Counted from the first letter of the stretch, positions 48,001-61,066 are shown. The stretch: 64,000 nt of DNA from Thamnaconus septentrionalis (GCA_009823395.1 CM020514.1:11562466-11626465), one strand, 5' to 3'. The notes: a model not told the origin generated them from the letters alone. A program made the numbers and translations.

Positions 48001-49450
48001 TGGTTGCGAGTGAAATAAAGGCCATGCTGCAAAGCAAAAGCCACGTTTTGTAAATCAGGAAGGTGAAACAGGAAGCTTGAAGCAAAGGGTTGACACAAGA
48101 GGAGGAGACAATATCTTGAAATATTACAGGACACAATATAGGCCAAAATTAGTGCTGATTCGTAGAGTGATTGAAGAGGACAGATAATGGGTGTCTTCCA
48201 GTGTTGCAGTCTGATGGTTTTTGTTTCTTCATTCTGTTGAAAGGTAATTTTTTTTCAGACCATTATTTCAGTTGAAATAATATCCGGATTCATGCGCAGA
48301 TCATTCCTTGTTTGGCACACTGGAAACCAGACTTCATAAATTCGACATCAAAGTTGCTTAACAGCCAAACAAACACAAGACTATCAAATCAAACCATGCG
48401 TTTTAACCAACTCAAATGATCCATCAGCAAAAGCCGTCCATCCCCAACCTCCCTGCCTTTTGTTTCCTCCATATCTCTGAATGGACTCTCTGGAATCAAA
48501 GAGTCTTTCAGGACAAGGACAAACATGTGCTGGAATAAATGGCACCATCCTCCGACAGCCTCCCCTTCCTGATACTTCCAGGTCTGAGTCTGTGTCAGAA
48601 AATCCGGCGGCAGCCGAGATGAAGGGGAGACGTTTGAAGATGAGGAGAGATGTTTGAACCCGCACCCTCTTTTCTGGGTCCCGGCGGGGGGAGTGTATAT
48701 GGGGAAGGCGAGTCATGTATTATTTAGAGGAAGCTCCGGCTCTGTGCTTGATCAGGGCTTGATTGAGAGAGGCTGTGACTGCTGCTTTCTCCACAAGCGT
48801 CTGCACCGGGAATGAAGGTGAACTTGTGATCACCACAGCGAGCTGGATCAATACGTGCATACATTGACTGTAAAGTGCGGGGAAGGAAGGAAAAAAAGCT
48901 GCAGACTTTGAGGACATGCGTGGAGCAGCCGTGTCTTTAATATATTTGGTAAATGTTGTTATTGTGCATGCATTACAAGCCGTGTGATGGGACGATGGCA
49001 CGCACAGACACAAACACACACACACAGTGGCGTTGTCTAAGGCTCAACGCCACAGCGATGCGCCAAGACCACAGGGAGCTCAGTTTTATCCAGTCCCTAA
49101 TTAGAGGAGGAACTGAGGGCGCTCGCGCTCCGCTGCCGTTCAGCGGGCGAGCTGCCGCCGCCGTCGCCACCGCTGCTGATACGCTCTTTAAGTCATTAGC
49201 AGCTCCGAAACCGTAGCTGCAGCACCTTGTTAACACAAGTGGGGGACTCGCACCGCTCTGGTGCTGGCGGAGCAATTAGTCCAATCCAAAGAGGAATATC
49301 AGTTTAGTTTTATAACGTGTGTAATTGCTGTATCAGGCTGGAATGAGTGTATCTACTGTTTGTGCATTTGCAACAGTGGCGCCTCGTGCTTGATGATTTT
49401 GTGCCAAGGAAATTCATATAAAAAAAACAAAACAAAGGCTGTTGTTGCAG
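45004..49450. other. Gene desert, no gene seen
   Basis: There is no supported exon. A (CA)n run lies near 45827-45852, and a short CpG-rich patch at about 49105-49215. A perfect 9-bp-arm inverted repeat lies at 48262-48281. Confidence 0.45.
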
Positions 49451-49454
49451 ACAC

Positions 49455-49750
49455 CTTAAAGGTCATATGTAATGCCCAATTGCGTAGTTTTCCAATAAAT
49501 ATCCCCATAAATCTCCAGAAAATAGCTCATTTAGCCTTCTGTTTGCAGTCTCTATCCGAAAATCGTTTGGAGAGGGGACAAAAAAAGTGGTCCCAGGGGA
49601 GGGACTGGACCCCTGTCTCTGAACTGGTAGGGGTACCAGTGCAAAAGAAATAAAGGATGGGCTGTAACAGGCTACCAGAGAGTGTGTTCTTGGAGAAGGA
49701 GGATCTATTTAGCAGGGGGCGACACTGCTTGCTTACAACTTCATCAATTT
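49455..49750 (+). repeat. Dispersed repeat family, copy 3
   Basis: It starts CTTAAAGGTCATATGTAATG. It contains CTCCAGAAAATAGC, followed by TCATTTAGCCTTCTG and GTTTGCAGTC, aligning with copies 1, 2 and 4. Confidence 0.5.
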
Positions 49751-52570
49751 TGCAAATGACTAATGTTTTGGTTTTACTTACTCCCACACATCTGTCCACC
49801 TATTAAACACCACAGATTTGTTTACCCAGTGTCGTGCAATGTTTTCTTCAGCTTTTGCCTTTTTTTAAATTGAGATTTCTTAGTTTTTTTTTTTTTTTTT
49901 TTTTACAAGTGATTCCATTTCCAGTTATTCCTGTTGGGTTAATTAGCAATCTCAAAACTGCCTGTGAGTGTAAATTAAAGCACAAAATTTGGAGTGTCAA
50001 TTTATGGATGTGTTAGGATTGTTTGTTTTTTTTTTCTCTCTCGCAGTTTGAGCAATTCCATAATGCAAACTCCATCATGTCAGTGACTGTTAATGCCTGC
50101 TGATGAGACGTGGTAAGATACCATGTGGGTGCTGTTGCATGACTGGGTGAGTCTATTAGCTTTTTATTAAATCCTGAGTAATTTTAACTCAGACTTTGTA
50201 CAATAAAAGTCCGATAGTGAAAATTGAGCTCCGGTGGTGGTCATGGACAATTTAAATTCAGGACATTTGCATGCAGTTTGTTGCCATCATAATCAGTCAG
50301 TTTAACAATATTGAGCGATTTTTTTTTTTTTTTTTTACAAGGAATCTCAACATGACTTTTCTCTAACTGAGGACAAACAATTAAGCGCCTGTCAATAAAT
50401 TCCTGCTCCAGTCTAACGGCACAATACTCACAGGCTGGAAGGTATAAATGTGGCTGCTGCCGACATATTTCACTCCGAGTGTCACCAATGCCGCTATAGA
50501 TTGCCGCAGCACATTGCATTGCTCAGCGGGAGCAACAAGGCCAATCTGTCCTTGTGTAAACTCTAATGCTTTAAGGAGCGCTTTTCTGCAGACATCTGAT
50601 TCTGTTTACACATCCTGGTTGGCACTTCTATGGAAAAAAAGTTGTGTGAGGCCTTTTGTGGCTGCAGAGGGAGCTGCCGACCAGCCTCGCATTAGACACA
50701 GACTCTGCCTTTTGTTTTCTATTTCCTGCCGCTTGTGGAGTTGACCACTACTTTGGCGTCCAGCTGTCCGACATCCTTCCTCTTGCATTTTCTTACCTGA
50801 CATGCCTGCAATTGTTGTTGTGTTAGCTTAACTGGTGAAACCTAGATCTTTCCATATCATATCATTGTTAATTAGTCTGATCAGTTCGGTTAAGCTGTCA
50901 GAATTTAAAGAACATGTACAGGTTTGTGGCTTGGGAATGTTTTTTGGTACTGATAGGAATCCAGATACAAATGAAATCATGAACTTTCATCATAAAGTTT
51001 ACTGCTCTCCTTCGTGTGACAAAGTGGTAGCAACAACTGCTGCAATACAAAAGTAACAGCTGATGAGGACAAATTATCCCTTTGGCTCATCTATGAAAAT
51101 AATTTCTGCACCCTTTAAGATGGAAACTGGGCCTCTCCATGACTTGCTGTGACTCTGCCCCTGATGAGTGTATCATCACCTTTCCATTCCCTACATGGGA
51201 AGGCAGAGAGCTCCCAGAGCAGGGGAATGCGGCCAGTACTAATGGTGCATTCCGTCAGAACTCAGAAATCCAAAATTCCCAGCAGGCTACATCACCAGAA
51301 GTCAGAATTTCAACGAGCCGGAGTGTTGACGCCGACTAAAAAACTTTAGCCCGTTTCTTTTCCTCCTCGCTTGCTTGTGTGTCCTGTAATTTGTCTTTAC
51401 CTGATGCGCACATATTGTTGTGCTGCTCTCAAACGCTCATGCACTGCGCCGTTACGTCCCAGGGTTGGCTAACGAGGCTGCCGTCACAGGAGGAACGAAT
51501 CACAAAAGCATGTTTTCGCTCTATTTTCGGTGAAGGTTAGCCTATGAAGCGCCGTGTACACTGATTCAGGGTCAAACACGCGTTCAAAAGATTTATTATC
51601 CTGCATTTTTAAAGGCGTGAAGTTGGACAAACGCCACCAGATGACGAGTTAATCCCGCCTCCGTCTTGTCAACGCTGAGATCTACAATCAAGACAATCCA
51701 TCATTGTGGCACATCATGCAAAAAAGATATTAAACTCACCCTGAGAAAATGTATTCCACGGTAATAGAATGGGAATAAAATGCTGCTTAAGCGTTTCCTG
51801 AAGGGTAAAAAAAGTGGAGTGCAGGTGACGCATCTTAAAACATGACAATAAGAGCAAATATCCATTGATGAACACCGATGTTGTTACTATTGATGTGATT
51901 CATTGTATTTAAAATTGTTGTGGTTGTGCTGCAAAAATATATGATTTAAAAAAAAATGCAATTTCACTCATTTTATGCTGATTTTAACACAAAAAGACAA
52001 GAAGGTGATGATCAACCGACAAGACGCCCTAAGCTGAAATCCATTTTTACAGTTCTGAGCATTTTTTCAGCCCGGTCCCCAGGAAACCCACAATTATTTC
52101 CAATGTATGTGCCTGATGAGTTATCCTCACTGCTGGGTTCCATGTGTTGCATCGCTTTCTGACTCGATGGGTTGCTGAACGATAAAGGCCTAAACAAATG
52201 ATTACAGACTATTCTGAAAACATGCACACCTGGCAAGGTAATAAAGAGAAAACTGACACTTATGTAAGGCTTATATAACCGTGACCAAGAATCTCACCAA
52301 GTATCTCGGCCAACTAAAGAGTTTGTGTTAATGAAATCTCTGACAGAGTCGCACGCAGGCAAACAAAAATCACGCAAGTGAACTTAAGCTTATTCATGTT
52401 GGTGTTCCATAGCTATTCAGGCGCCAGCAAACAACAGTGAGAGGCGGGAAAACTCAGTCTTTTGTCAAATCTCCTGCATTTTAGCTGGTTAATTGTCATT
52501 TTGCAGGAACTTTAAACTTTCGCTTGTTAGGAAGAGTTTGTATGAAAATTCTGTGCGCGCATGTCATCAC
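49751..52570. other. Gene desert, no gene seen
   Basis: The region has long T-runs at about 49884-49903 and 50320-50337 and an exact octamer at 50265-50272. A POU-like ATAATGCAAAC lies near 50061. No exon is supported. Confidence 0.45.
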
Positions 52571-52574
52571 CTTG

Positions 52575-52615
52575 AGTGTGTGCGTGCGTGTGTGTGTGTG
52601 CGCGCGCGTGCACTT
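52575..52615. repeat. Alternating (GT/GC)n tract
   Basis: GTGTGTGCGTGCGTG-type alternation runs into CGCGCGCG, giving about 40 bp of Z-DNA-like character. Confidence 0.8.
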
Positions 52616-53041
52616 GTGCATGCTTTAGGCCCCCACAAAATGGTGTCTTTGATTATTCATATCATTCAGAGCGGTGATTAAATATTCCTCATACCCTGAG
52701 AGCAGGGAAACAAATGAAGCACGTCTACATCCTAACAGGAGCTGACAGATCTTTTAAATAATGTTTATTTATCAATGGTAACATTTACCAGCCTCCGCGC
52801 ACCGCCTCTGGCATTCGGAGGCATCTCTGACTTCCACCGCCAGAAGCCCGGCGCTGTCTCCTCAGCCGGCATTTCCTCCCTCACTTTGGCGAAACTTTCT
52901 GCAGAACTTTAGCCGCGGCGCCGCGTACAGCGGCTCCTCTCACTTCTTGACTCCGTCCACGGATACGGAGGAGAAAGACGAGGAGGACGAGGAGGTTTCA
53001 AACAAAGGACAGACGCAGAGAAAAAGATGTTGCGGGCACGC

Positions 53042-53062
53042 GAGAGAGAGAGAGAGAGAGAG
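53042..53062. repeat. (GA)n microsatellite
   Basis: Ten uninterrupted GA units lie just after a CpG-containing stretch. Confidence 0.85.
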
Positions 53063-53270
53063 GTTTTACATAAGTCTGCGCAAACAGCGAAATGAAAAGG
53101 TCAAAACAAAGGAATAAATAAAGCGCGGAAATTGAGCAAAGCGTTTTCCTTGTCAAATGAAATGGATGTTTGTTTCCTCCTCCTGTTTCGCGAAGCTAAA
53201 ACGACCAGGATGCGAGGTGGTTTACAAAGGATAAGGCCGGTCTTGAGTTGCAATTCAAACGTATGAATTA

Positions 53271-53300
53271 ATAAATGAATATATGGACATATTCATTTAT
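53271..53300. repeat. Perfect inverted repeat, 12-bp arms
   Basis: Arms ATAAATGAATAT and ATATTCATTTAT are separated by ATGGAC. A (TTCC)n run follows at about 53325-53350. Confidence 0.7.
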
Positions 53301-53699
53301 CATCTGCATGGGGATACATTATTCACCGGTTCCTTCCTTCCTTCCTTCCTCCACCCAACATCCGAGCAGGGGAGTTGATTATACTTCAATTAATATAAAG
53401 TCTACTCTTACCATTGCAAAATCACAGAACGCACTCCTCAGCGCGAGATTTCACTTTCAAGGAATGTCAGCCCTACTCGGGGTCAAAGGTATGATTTTTG
53501 CAAGTTAAACCAGTATAAAAGAACGACAGCAGCCGCGGCGGCGGGACACACACGTCCAAGAAGCAGCGGAGAAGAGAAAGGACCGGTAACAGAACTCGGG
53601 ATAACACAGAGTTGTTGTTTCTTTTTTCTAATTGGGAACTCCAAGCGTGGAGGAATGAAGGGCTGTTTGTTGTCAAAGCTGCCGGCAGAAAATCAAAAG

Positions 53700-55170
53700 A
53701 AATCAGCAGGTAAACAAAGAAGAAAAACTATTTTGCTTCTGTTAAGTGTATTATTATTGTTTTTGTTGCGTGTGTGTCTTTAATTCCACTGTCTAAAATA
53801 TGGCTTTACAGTTATCTAAGAGTTGACGACCCTTTTCTTTGTTTGCCTTTAATTTGAAGTTACTCAGTTTATTTTGCATTTGCTGTCATCTTATTTAGTG
53901 ATTGTGGAGTTTTTTTGAAAAAAAAATGAAAACAATTCTTGACATGTCTCCAGTGCACATTCCAGAGCCTACCGGCTGACCTCTTCCTGTCTAAAAATCT
54001 CAACGCGAGCCGGCGTCTTGACCTCACCTACGTTAGCGCTCAGGCGATGCGACTCCGGCAGACGCAGTTCAAGTGTTAATAATAGGGCCCCGTGTTTGCT
54101 TTGCTGCGATTTTAATACATAATTTTCATAAATGTTACTGTAATGAAGCAGGGTTGCATATGAAGCAACTCTTATGAATACACATGAAGAGTGAAACAAA
54201 GGGAGAGGCGAGCATTTAAATAGTTGCATTAGAATTGTATATTTTCTCCACCCATTAAATATGTTAAACAGTGGCTCGAGCCTGTTTGTTTTGCCGAATC
54301 TATTTACACACAGTGACATGCTTCCGACTAACAGATATGACAACGCCCTCTTGTACAACGGCATTAATAAACATGCGTAACATTAAAGACAGACTGAGGG
54401 ATTGCAGATTAGCGGGATGGGGCAGAAAACATTTCTGCTGAACCGTTGAGACGTGTAAAGCTTTTCAAAAAAAAAAATTGCCACCGGAGAATCCCCCCCC
54501 AAGCCATTCCAGTTGAAAAATAAAATCTGCAGGGGAAACTAACTATTAAACTTCAAATAAACAAGAAACAACTTCACGTAATTCTGGAAAGACTGCAAAA
54601 TATTTTTCTTTAAAAAAAAAGGAGCCTGTGCTTTATTAGAAAGTGGCAATTTTCTTTGCACTTCCAGGCCTTCTGGCTTGTATCTTCATACACTGAAATA
54701 CACTTTTAAACTCTGTTTAACTTGGCGTCGCTGCTTTCATAATCTGCCCCTATGTGCTGGCTTATAAATAACGACTTATAAAGATGCCGTGGAAGGTGTG
54801 TTTACCCTGCGCCGTCCTTGTGTTAAAAAGTGTAATTCCTCTAATTATTCCTGCTGCCTCAATTAAACACGTTGTTGTTGCGCCGGATTGCATTATATGG
54901 AGAGGTCTTCCTCCCAATTTGCATGCACGAGCGTATACGAATCTCCGAAACCCCGCTGAATATAATGAAATCTACCGAAAGACCCCCACAAATACCATAT
55001 AATTGCGTTAACACACACACAGCTGTAATGAAACAACACTTGTGTTGTTGCATAGCTGCAATCATTAAACAATCAAAGCCAAGGAGGAGGAGGAGGAGGA
55101 GGAGAGCGGAGAAAATGCTAAAAGTCATTAGCCACCTTGGGAAGGATGCAACGCTACATGTTCGGCGTGA
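53700..55170. other. Gene desert with CNE-like patches
   Basis: 54100-54330 and 54740-54990 show enhancer-like motif content; the second includes an exact octamer ATTTGCAT at 54917-54924. An (AGG)n run lies at about 55083-55102. No exon is supported. Confidence 0.4.
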
Positions 55171-55179
55171 CGCCTTGTT

Positions 55180-55510
55180 AGGGCTGCTGAAGGTTGGGGA
55201 CCGGCTCGCTCTTCAGGCAGGCGGGACGGATCCGTGCACCCCCGACCGCCTCTGCAGCCGTGGCGCCCGCCTCACCGACGCCCGGCGTGAACAACGCTGC
55301 ATAAGAAATGACATGCGCGAGGTGTATTTGAATATTCATCACCGAATCCACTGGCTTTTTCCCGAGCGCAGCATTAATTAGTAGCTGCGGGGGGAAAGCC
55401 ACAGCCGAGCGAGGGGCCCGGAGCAGTGCGTCGAGCTTCTCGACGGCAGGCCCCCAGGAAAGGCATCGAGAAAGTGAGAAAGACGTGACTGGCGGGGACT
55501 GACGCGTTGT
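55180..55510. promoter_or_regulatory. CpG-rich patch
   Basis: CpG density rises over about 330 bp, with overlapping open frames on both strands that reflect composition. It includes GAATATTCATCACC in its less CG-rich centre. It may be a regulatory element or an unannotated promoter. Confidence 0.3.
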
Positions 55511-56639
55511 TGAGCAGCAAAGACGCTTTGGCCATATTTTACCGGTGTGGGAGATTTTAGTTGCATCTTGCGGCAGGAAGTTAGTCTCTGTTGTCTGACT
55601 TTGCTCTGGATCTCAAATATGTCTTACACCGACCAAGGTCAAAATAAATCACCCTGGCCAGATCTTTGGTTTGGGCTCTGAGGAGACAATATGGCTCTGT
55701 GCTTATTTATGGAAATTTGAATTATTGATATTAGCAAATGAAAACATAGCAGTTATTTATGTTTAGTGTCTTTACCTAATTAACATTTAGATGAATTATT
55801 TCATTTAATTCATATAGATTCCTTTGAGTAGAAGGTCTGATTTAGTATTTGTGGACAAATATACAATTTTTTCAGTTAATGTAACTATTATTAGCTTTCT
55901 GCTATAGTTTTTGTAGTTTCCAAGCAGTTGAATGTTTGTTTTTTTCTAGTGTGCTTCGTTTTCAAGGGTGTGCAAATGTTTTATAGCTGTGTATATGCTG
56001 AACTGCGTCTGCTTGTCTTTGCAGCATAGTTTTGTGCTGCTCTTTCGGCCATGTCACTCTAAAAAAAAAAAAAAATGGAGAGATTTTACTCTCAGTGAGT
56101 TTTTCCACCTGGTCACAGGACAGATTGGAGGAGATAAATTCTCCACGCGTTGGTCCCCTTACAAAACAGTAGAACAGCATCTGAAACTTATTTATGGAGG
56201 GAAATCTCAAAAACAAGAAAATTCACCCCTTTGTTTAGGATTCGGCAAAATATAGGTGCCATTAAGGTTGCCGTTGGTGGGGTGGGTGAGGAAAGTATGA
56301 ATATTCAAGAGGAAAGACAGCTGAAGAGTCCCAATCATCTCCTACACGCGGTTGCTCTGGCAGTTAAAAGAGGGCCGCTGAGAGGAGTTTTCTCTGCGAG
56401 CGGCATTAGCATGCCTTTGAAACAAGAGATCTTGAGTACGAACAAGGGCCATCCACGCACACTTTGGAATGTCATTTATATGCACAGACCCGAGGTGTGA
56501 GGCCAGCGGATGTTGTGGAGGGGCCAGAGTGGATCCACTCGGTACAGGTGTAGCTTTCACTGGACGACAATGTGTTACCTGTTTTTTTTTTTTTTTTTTT
56601 ATTGTGGCCGCCGGGCGCCTCGTTACACATCACAGCCAC

Positions 56640-57075
56640 AGCGAGAGAGAGAGATAAAAAAAAAAAAAAAGCGACGCGTGGAGATGATATGGCGGCTATA
56701 CGGATAATTGGCTGCTCCGCTTGTGCGTTCAGATATTCTCCCCGGCTCTGATCTTAAAGGAGCGCCGTCGCCTCATCAGAGAGATTCCCGCTCGGCGCCT
56801 CGACGGCGTCGATTCCTGTTGGTTTTTCCGACTGTTTGTGTGATGACCCCGGTTACTTTTGGTGCCACCGCCACCGGTGACCCGCGCGCGGCGCGCTCTG
56901 AATTATGCATGGTGATTATACGACGCGGTCCTCTGAATTGTAAATTCTCACAATTATACAGCCCATTGTCTATTCATTATTTCAAAAACGAATGGGAAAT
57001 TATGTAAAACTATCTCTAAAGAGGAAACCAGCGTGTAATATGACTTGCCATATTGTTCATGCAATTCAAATACTT
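56640..57075. promoter_or_regulatory. CpG-rich to homeodomain-rich block (possible enhancer)
   Basis: A CpG-rich half (56660-56910) passes into TGAATTATGCATGG, CACAATTATAC and TTCATTATTTC motifs. At 57050-57066 TATTGTT is followed one base later by ATGCAATT, a spaced SOX-POU arrangement. Conservation is untested. Confidence 0.35.
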
Positions 57076-57699
57076 TTGCTCCTCTTTTTTTGTGGCAGAG
57101 TTGAAAGTAATCTGATTTAAATGAAATCTGACTTGCATGTCATGTGGGATTATGATACATTTGGAGGATAGGTTATGATAACCGCGCGACGTGCCACGAG
57201 GTGAGAGCACTCAGGCAAGGAGTGTTTTCCAATTTACTTAAACCTCCCTCAAGGTTAAATATACAAGTGTTGACTGAGAGTCGAACTTATCAGCCTCCCT
57301 CCGACAGACCAGTGAAGGATTCCGGGGTCGCCGCGCTCGCCGTCGAGCTCCAGAGCCTCATTCAGTGCGCACTGTCACTCAACCCGAGAGCCTTGCAGTG
57401 GAGCTCTGCTGCAGTCTCCTGGTCGCCCCTTAAAACTAAAAGGTGCATCTGCTGTCAGTCTGTGGCGGCATGCAGCCCCTCTGCTGGGACCCTGTTTTAT
57501 CAGCCTCAGTCAGTCTGCGTGCGTCTTGTCGCTTCGTCGAGGATTTAACAGAAAGTCTCCCTGGACTCTGTTAATTGTAAATTCCTCTGCCTCCTTACAG
57601 TTTCCCATTTAATCCAAATTGCACTTTGCCGCTATTTAAAATGTATTATTATATATATACTTATTATTGTCCATAAACGTCTTAGAAATTAAGTTCAAT

Positions 57700-58160
57700 A
57701 GTACCTCACTTCTTTCATATGTTCCACTATCCAGAATATAAAACACACTGTGATGTCACGAAGGGTTTGGTCCTGTATTTCTCAAAATTCAATAACCCCA
57801 ATGTTTCTAACTGGAATATTACATGGAAAAAAAAATCAGTTCTTTACTTTTTTTGCTTGCTCATTTTCAGAAAGCTTGTGCAAAAATGCCCAGTTGTGGA
57901 AACCAGCCCTTTGTGATGTCATAAAGAGCAGTTAGGATCAATTTGTTACGGTACCCTTTCAAATGCAGAAGGTCAAGTGGAGGATTAGCTTCAGATGGAA
58001 GCTGAAACCAAGACAAATTGTCCGTTTTTGCAGGAGGCTGTAAACACAGTGCTAAAATAAGCCGTTTTCTGGACATCGACAGACTTCTTGGGATATTCAA
58101 TTGTGCTCAACTGCAGCGCAGGATGCAGCTGTTTAAACAGGCACAATATTGGACCTTTAA
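57700..58160 (-). repeat. Dispersed repeat family, copy 4
   Basis: On the minus strand it begins TAAAGGTCCAATATTGTGCC and contains GTCCAGAAAACGGC, followed by TTATTTTAGCACTGTG and TTTACAGCCTCCTGC. It is the longest copy. The far end, near 57700, is approximate. Confidence 0.5.
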
Positions 58161-59205
58161 AAAAGGCCAATAAACTGTAATAATGATAATGAGTTCAGAA
58201 AAGAGCAAAAGAAAGAAGCTCACTGCATCTTGTCTCATGCAGGGGGAATTTTTAGATGATTAATAATAATGACCGACAGATGTGGAGTTAGAAATTAAAT
58301 CAAGTGTTGGAAAACATGACATAAAAAATACGAATGTTGAAAGCAAAAGAAATCATTGTCATTCCTTCCATGAAAAGGGATTTGAAAAAAAAATCTTCAC
58401 AGCAAAACTTGAAAAGCAAAGTCATAAGAAAAGTTTACTGCCTGTTTTTTCAGCGTCTGGCTTTGTATTTTTTTTTTTTTTTTTTGAAAGGAATCCAGAA
58501 CGGCAAAACTTAGAATAATGGTTGAATCGTTTGTGTCTCCTGTGTTTAATTCTGTTTCTTTCTTTCGCCTGTTCCAATTTGTCCAAGTCACTCCTTGTGC
58601 TCAGCTCCGTGTTCTGTTCTCTCGTTCCAGCCCGTCCTGATCGGGTCAGTTTTACAGTTGTTTTCACGTGTCGCCTGACGCCGATCAATACCGTTCTCCA
58701 TTCGTCAGACACGACTTTATTGTAATCTGCCTTCCTGCCTGTATTGCGCGGCCCTTTGCTTTGCTTGCACAACGTGCGGCACATAAGACCTCGGCTTCCT
58801 GCCTCCTCTCCTCCTCCTCCTCCTCCTCCTCCTGCTCTGGAAGTGTTACCCTCTCATCCCCTATCTCGCCTCATCCGCTATTCTCCCCCTCACCTTCCTG
58901 CCTGCACTCCATCCCTCTGCTGAGCACAGGTATTTGTTTAGGAATCTCTCGGTGGAAATTATACTCCATCTCCGGCGCTCCCTATCAACACACAATTATC
59001 ATGGTCAATCATGCAGAACAGCGCCGAATTCAGCCGAGACTCTGATGACATTACTGACTGCGAGGCCCAGGCTTCCTCTGCAGGTAGCCCCCTCCACGCC
59101 TGCATCAAACCTATCTGGCCCCCAACACCAACCCACCCCCCCCTCAGCTCAGAATGTATTATTTTTATGGATCTTATTAGGATTTCATTTAAAGCAGGAA
59201 GTGCA
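58161..59205. other. Gene desert, no gene seen
   Basis: A T-run lies at about 58468-58484 and a (CCT)n run at about 58804-58833. A short frame from 59011 ending at a GT (59092) looks exon-like but matches nothing I know. Confidence 0.45.
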
Positions 59206-59485
59206 CCGCATTACACACACAGACACACACACACATAGAGACGTACAAGTGTATATATATATATATATATACACACACACATTTATGTATGGTAGTTAAA
59301 TTTTTATATATGTATACATGTATATGCTTGTATATATGGAAATATATACACACATATATATACACACACATATATATATAGAGAGAGATATATACACATA
59401 TACATTTATATACAATTTATATAGTTGTAGTTTTTATATATACATTTATATGTGTGTATATATGGAAATATACACACACACACAC

Positions 59486-59561
<76 letters not shown>

Positions 59562-59569
59562 TACATATA

Positions 59570-59602
<33 letters not shown>

Positions 59603-59603
59603 T
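59206..59603. repeat. Large compound (CA)n/(TA)n microsatellite cluster
   Basis: About 400 bp of alternating CA and TA repeats includes an unbroken (TA)n of about 64 bp (59495-59558) next to a self-complementary ACAC...GTGT centre near 59472-59494. All reading frames across it are artefacts. Confidence 0.95.
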
Positions 59604-61060
59604 AACCTCCATCCTGAAGGTGTGCTGATTTAAAGAACCTCTTCAGGCTGACAGGACCCCCCCCGTCATCCTAATCTTACAGCTTATTGGCTCCCGTCGA
59701 CCTCTCCGGCCTCCTAGCGTGACCCACAGTCGTTTCCCTCAGTGCAGCTTCCCATACGGGCCAGACTGAAGTCCGCTGCCGCTCGCAATTTCAGGAATTC
59801 GGAAAGTGTGAATATCCACTCCCCTCCCCCCAGCGCGTCCAGAGCCTTTCCCACAAAGTAATCATAAGCGCATCACTGTTTTTTTTTTTAGTCTCTCTAT
59901 CCACTGCCGATATATATGTGCATTTCCCTGTGTATGATAAGTGCATTATAAAGCAGGCAAAGGCGGTGAGTTAATACAGACACAAGAGAGTCGACACCGG
60001 GGTCCATTCAGATCCTGATCAAATGCTCCATTCATGAGTGAAATTACCATCCGTCTGTCAGCCAAGGTGTGAATTCTTTCATCTACACATCTCTACCTCT
60101 GAAGCACTGATTAAATACATAACGCACATGCACTCCTCATGGAGCCAAGATGAGAGGCACAGTATGTGTCCCTGCTCACTTCTGGAAGGTTCCATGTGTA
60201 AATGCACAGTGCCCTCTTGTGGTATTCCAGTCAGCCTCGTTATAATTCTCCCAGCAGGGCCCTTTAATGTCCTTTCTGAGACTATCTGCTGTGCAAAGTA
60301 TGTTCCCATTGGTTCCTGGTTTGCTGAAGACGGCTTCAGTGAGTTAAAATGCTACATTTTGTCAATTCAGGCACCAAAGCTCACCTTCACTTTATTGGTT
60401 TATTGGGCAAACAGTTTAAATGAAGACGCTCGGGTGGATGCGTAATGTCTGAGCTGGATAACAAGATGCTCAAAATGTAGAACCAAAGCACAATGTATCA
60501 ACATCAAACGAGTCAACAAAGTCAACTGGAACAGGTCAGCCGTATTTCTGGTTTCACTTGCAAACTGAGAAAGTGTTCAACCACCAGAACACGGCACCAG
60601 ATAACAGCACAGGGTCTGACTATTTACAGAGTGATGCTGCAGAATTAAAACTGCTCCTGAAAATAGAACATATTTAGCCCAAATCCTTAACATTACTGTG
60701 AACTTCCTGTTACAAAAACATTTATATTTTTCATCATTAAAAAAATGTCCTAACAGCTACAGAGTAGCTTGCACTTTAATTTATAATCAGTCATTGAGAG
60801 CGGTGACTAAAAAGGGGTTTTTAAGAATAAAAGTCACATGTCTCTATATTTGTAGACAAGTAACAATTATAGCTTGTGAAGCAAAGTCTTCTTTTCAGCA
60901 CTCAACGGACTTGAACAAACTTGCATGTGCAATCTCACAGCATATACAATACACACCGTGTGATCAGGTCTGTAGAAATAACTCCCCTCCCCCCACCCAC
61001 AAAAAAAAACCCAGGAGGGATTAATCCAGAGATATTTTTTCAAACCCCAACAATAGTTAT
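59604..61060. other. Intergenic, no gene seen
   Basis: No exon is supported; the frame at 60038-60445 has no recognisable domain. The stretch lies beyond the 3' end of tmem182. Confidence 0.5.
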
Positions 61061-61066
61061 GATGGT

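Noticed and set aside
51236..51335. Possible degraded MITE with GGTGCATTCCGTC and AACTCAGAAATCC
   Set aside because: It resembles a teleost repeat I recall only loosely; no termini or duplications are visible.
59011..59095. Exon-like short frame from an ATG to a GT at 59092, with acidic residues
   Set aside because: Only about 27 codons, a weak donor (GTAGCC), no partner exon and no recognised family.
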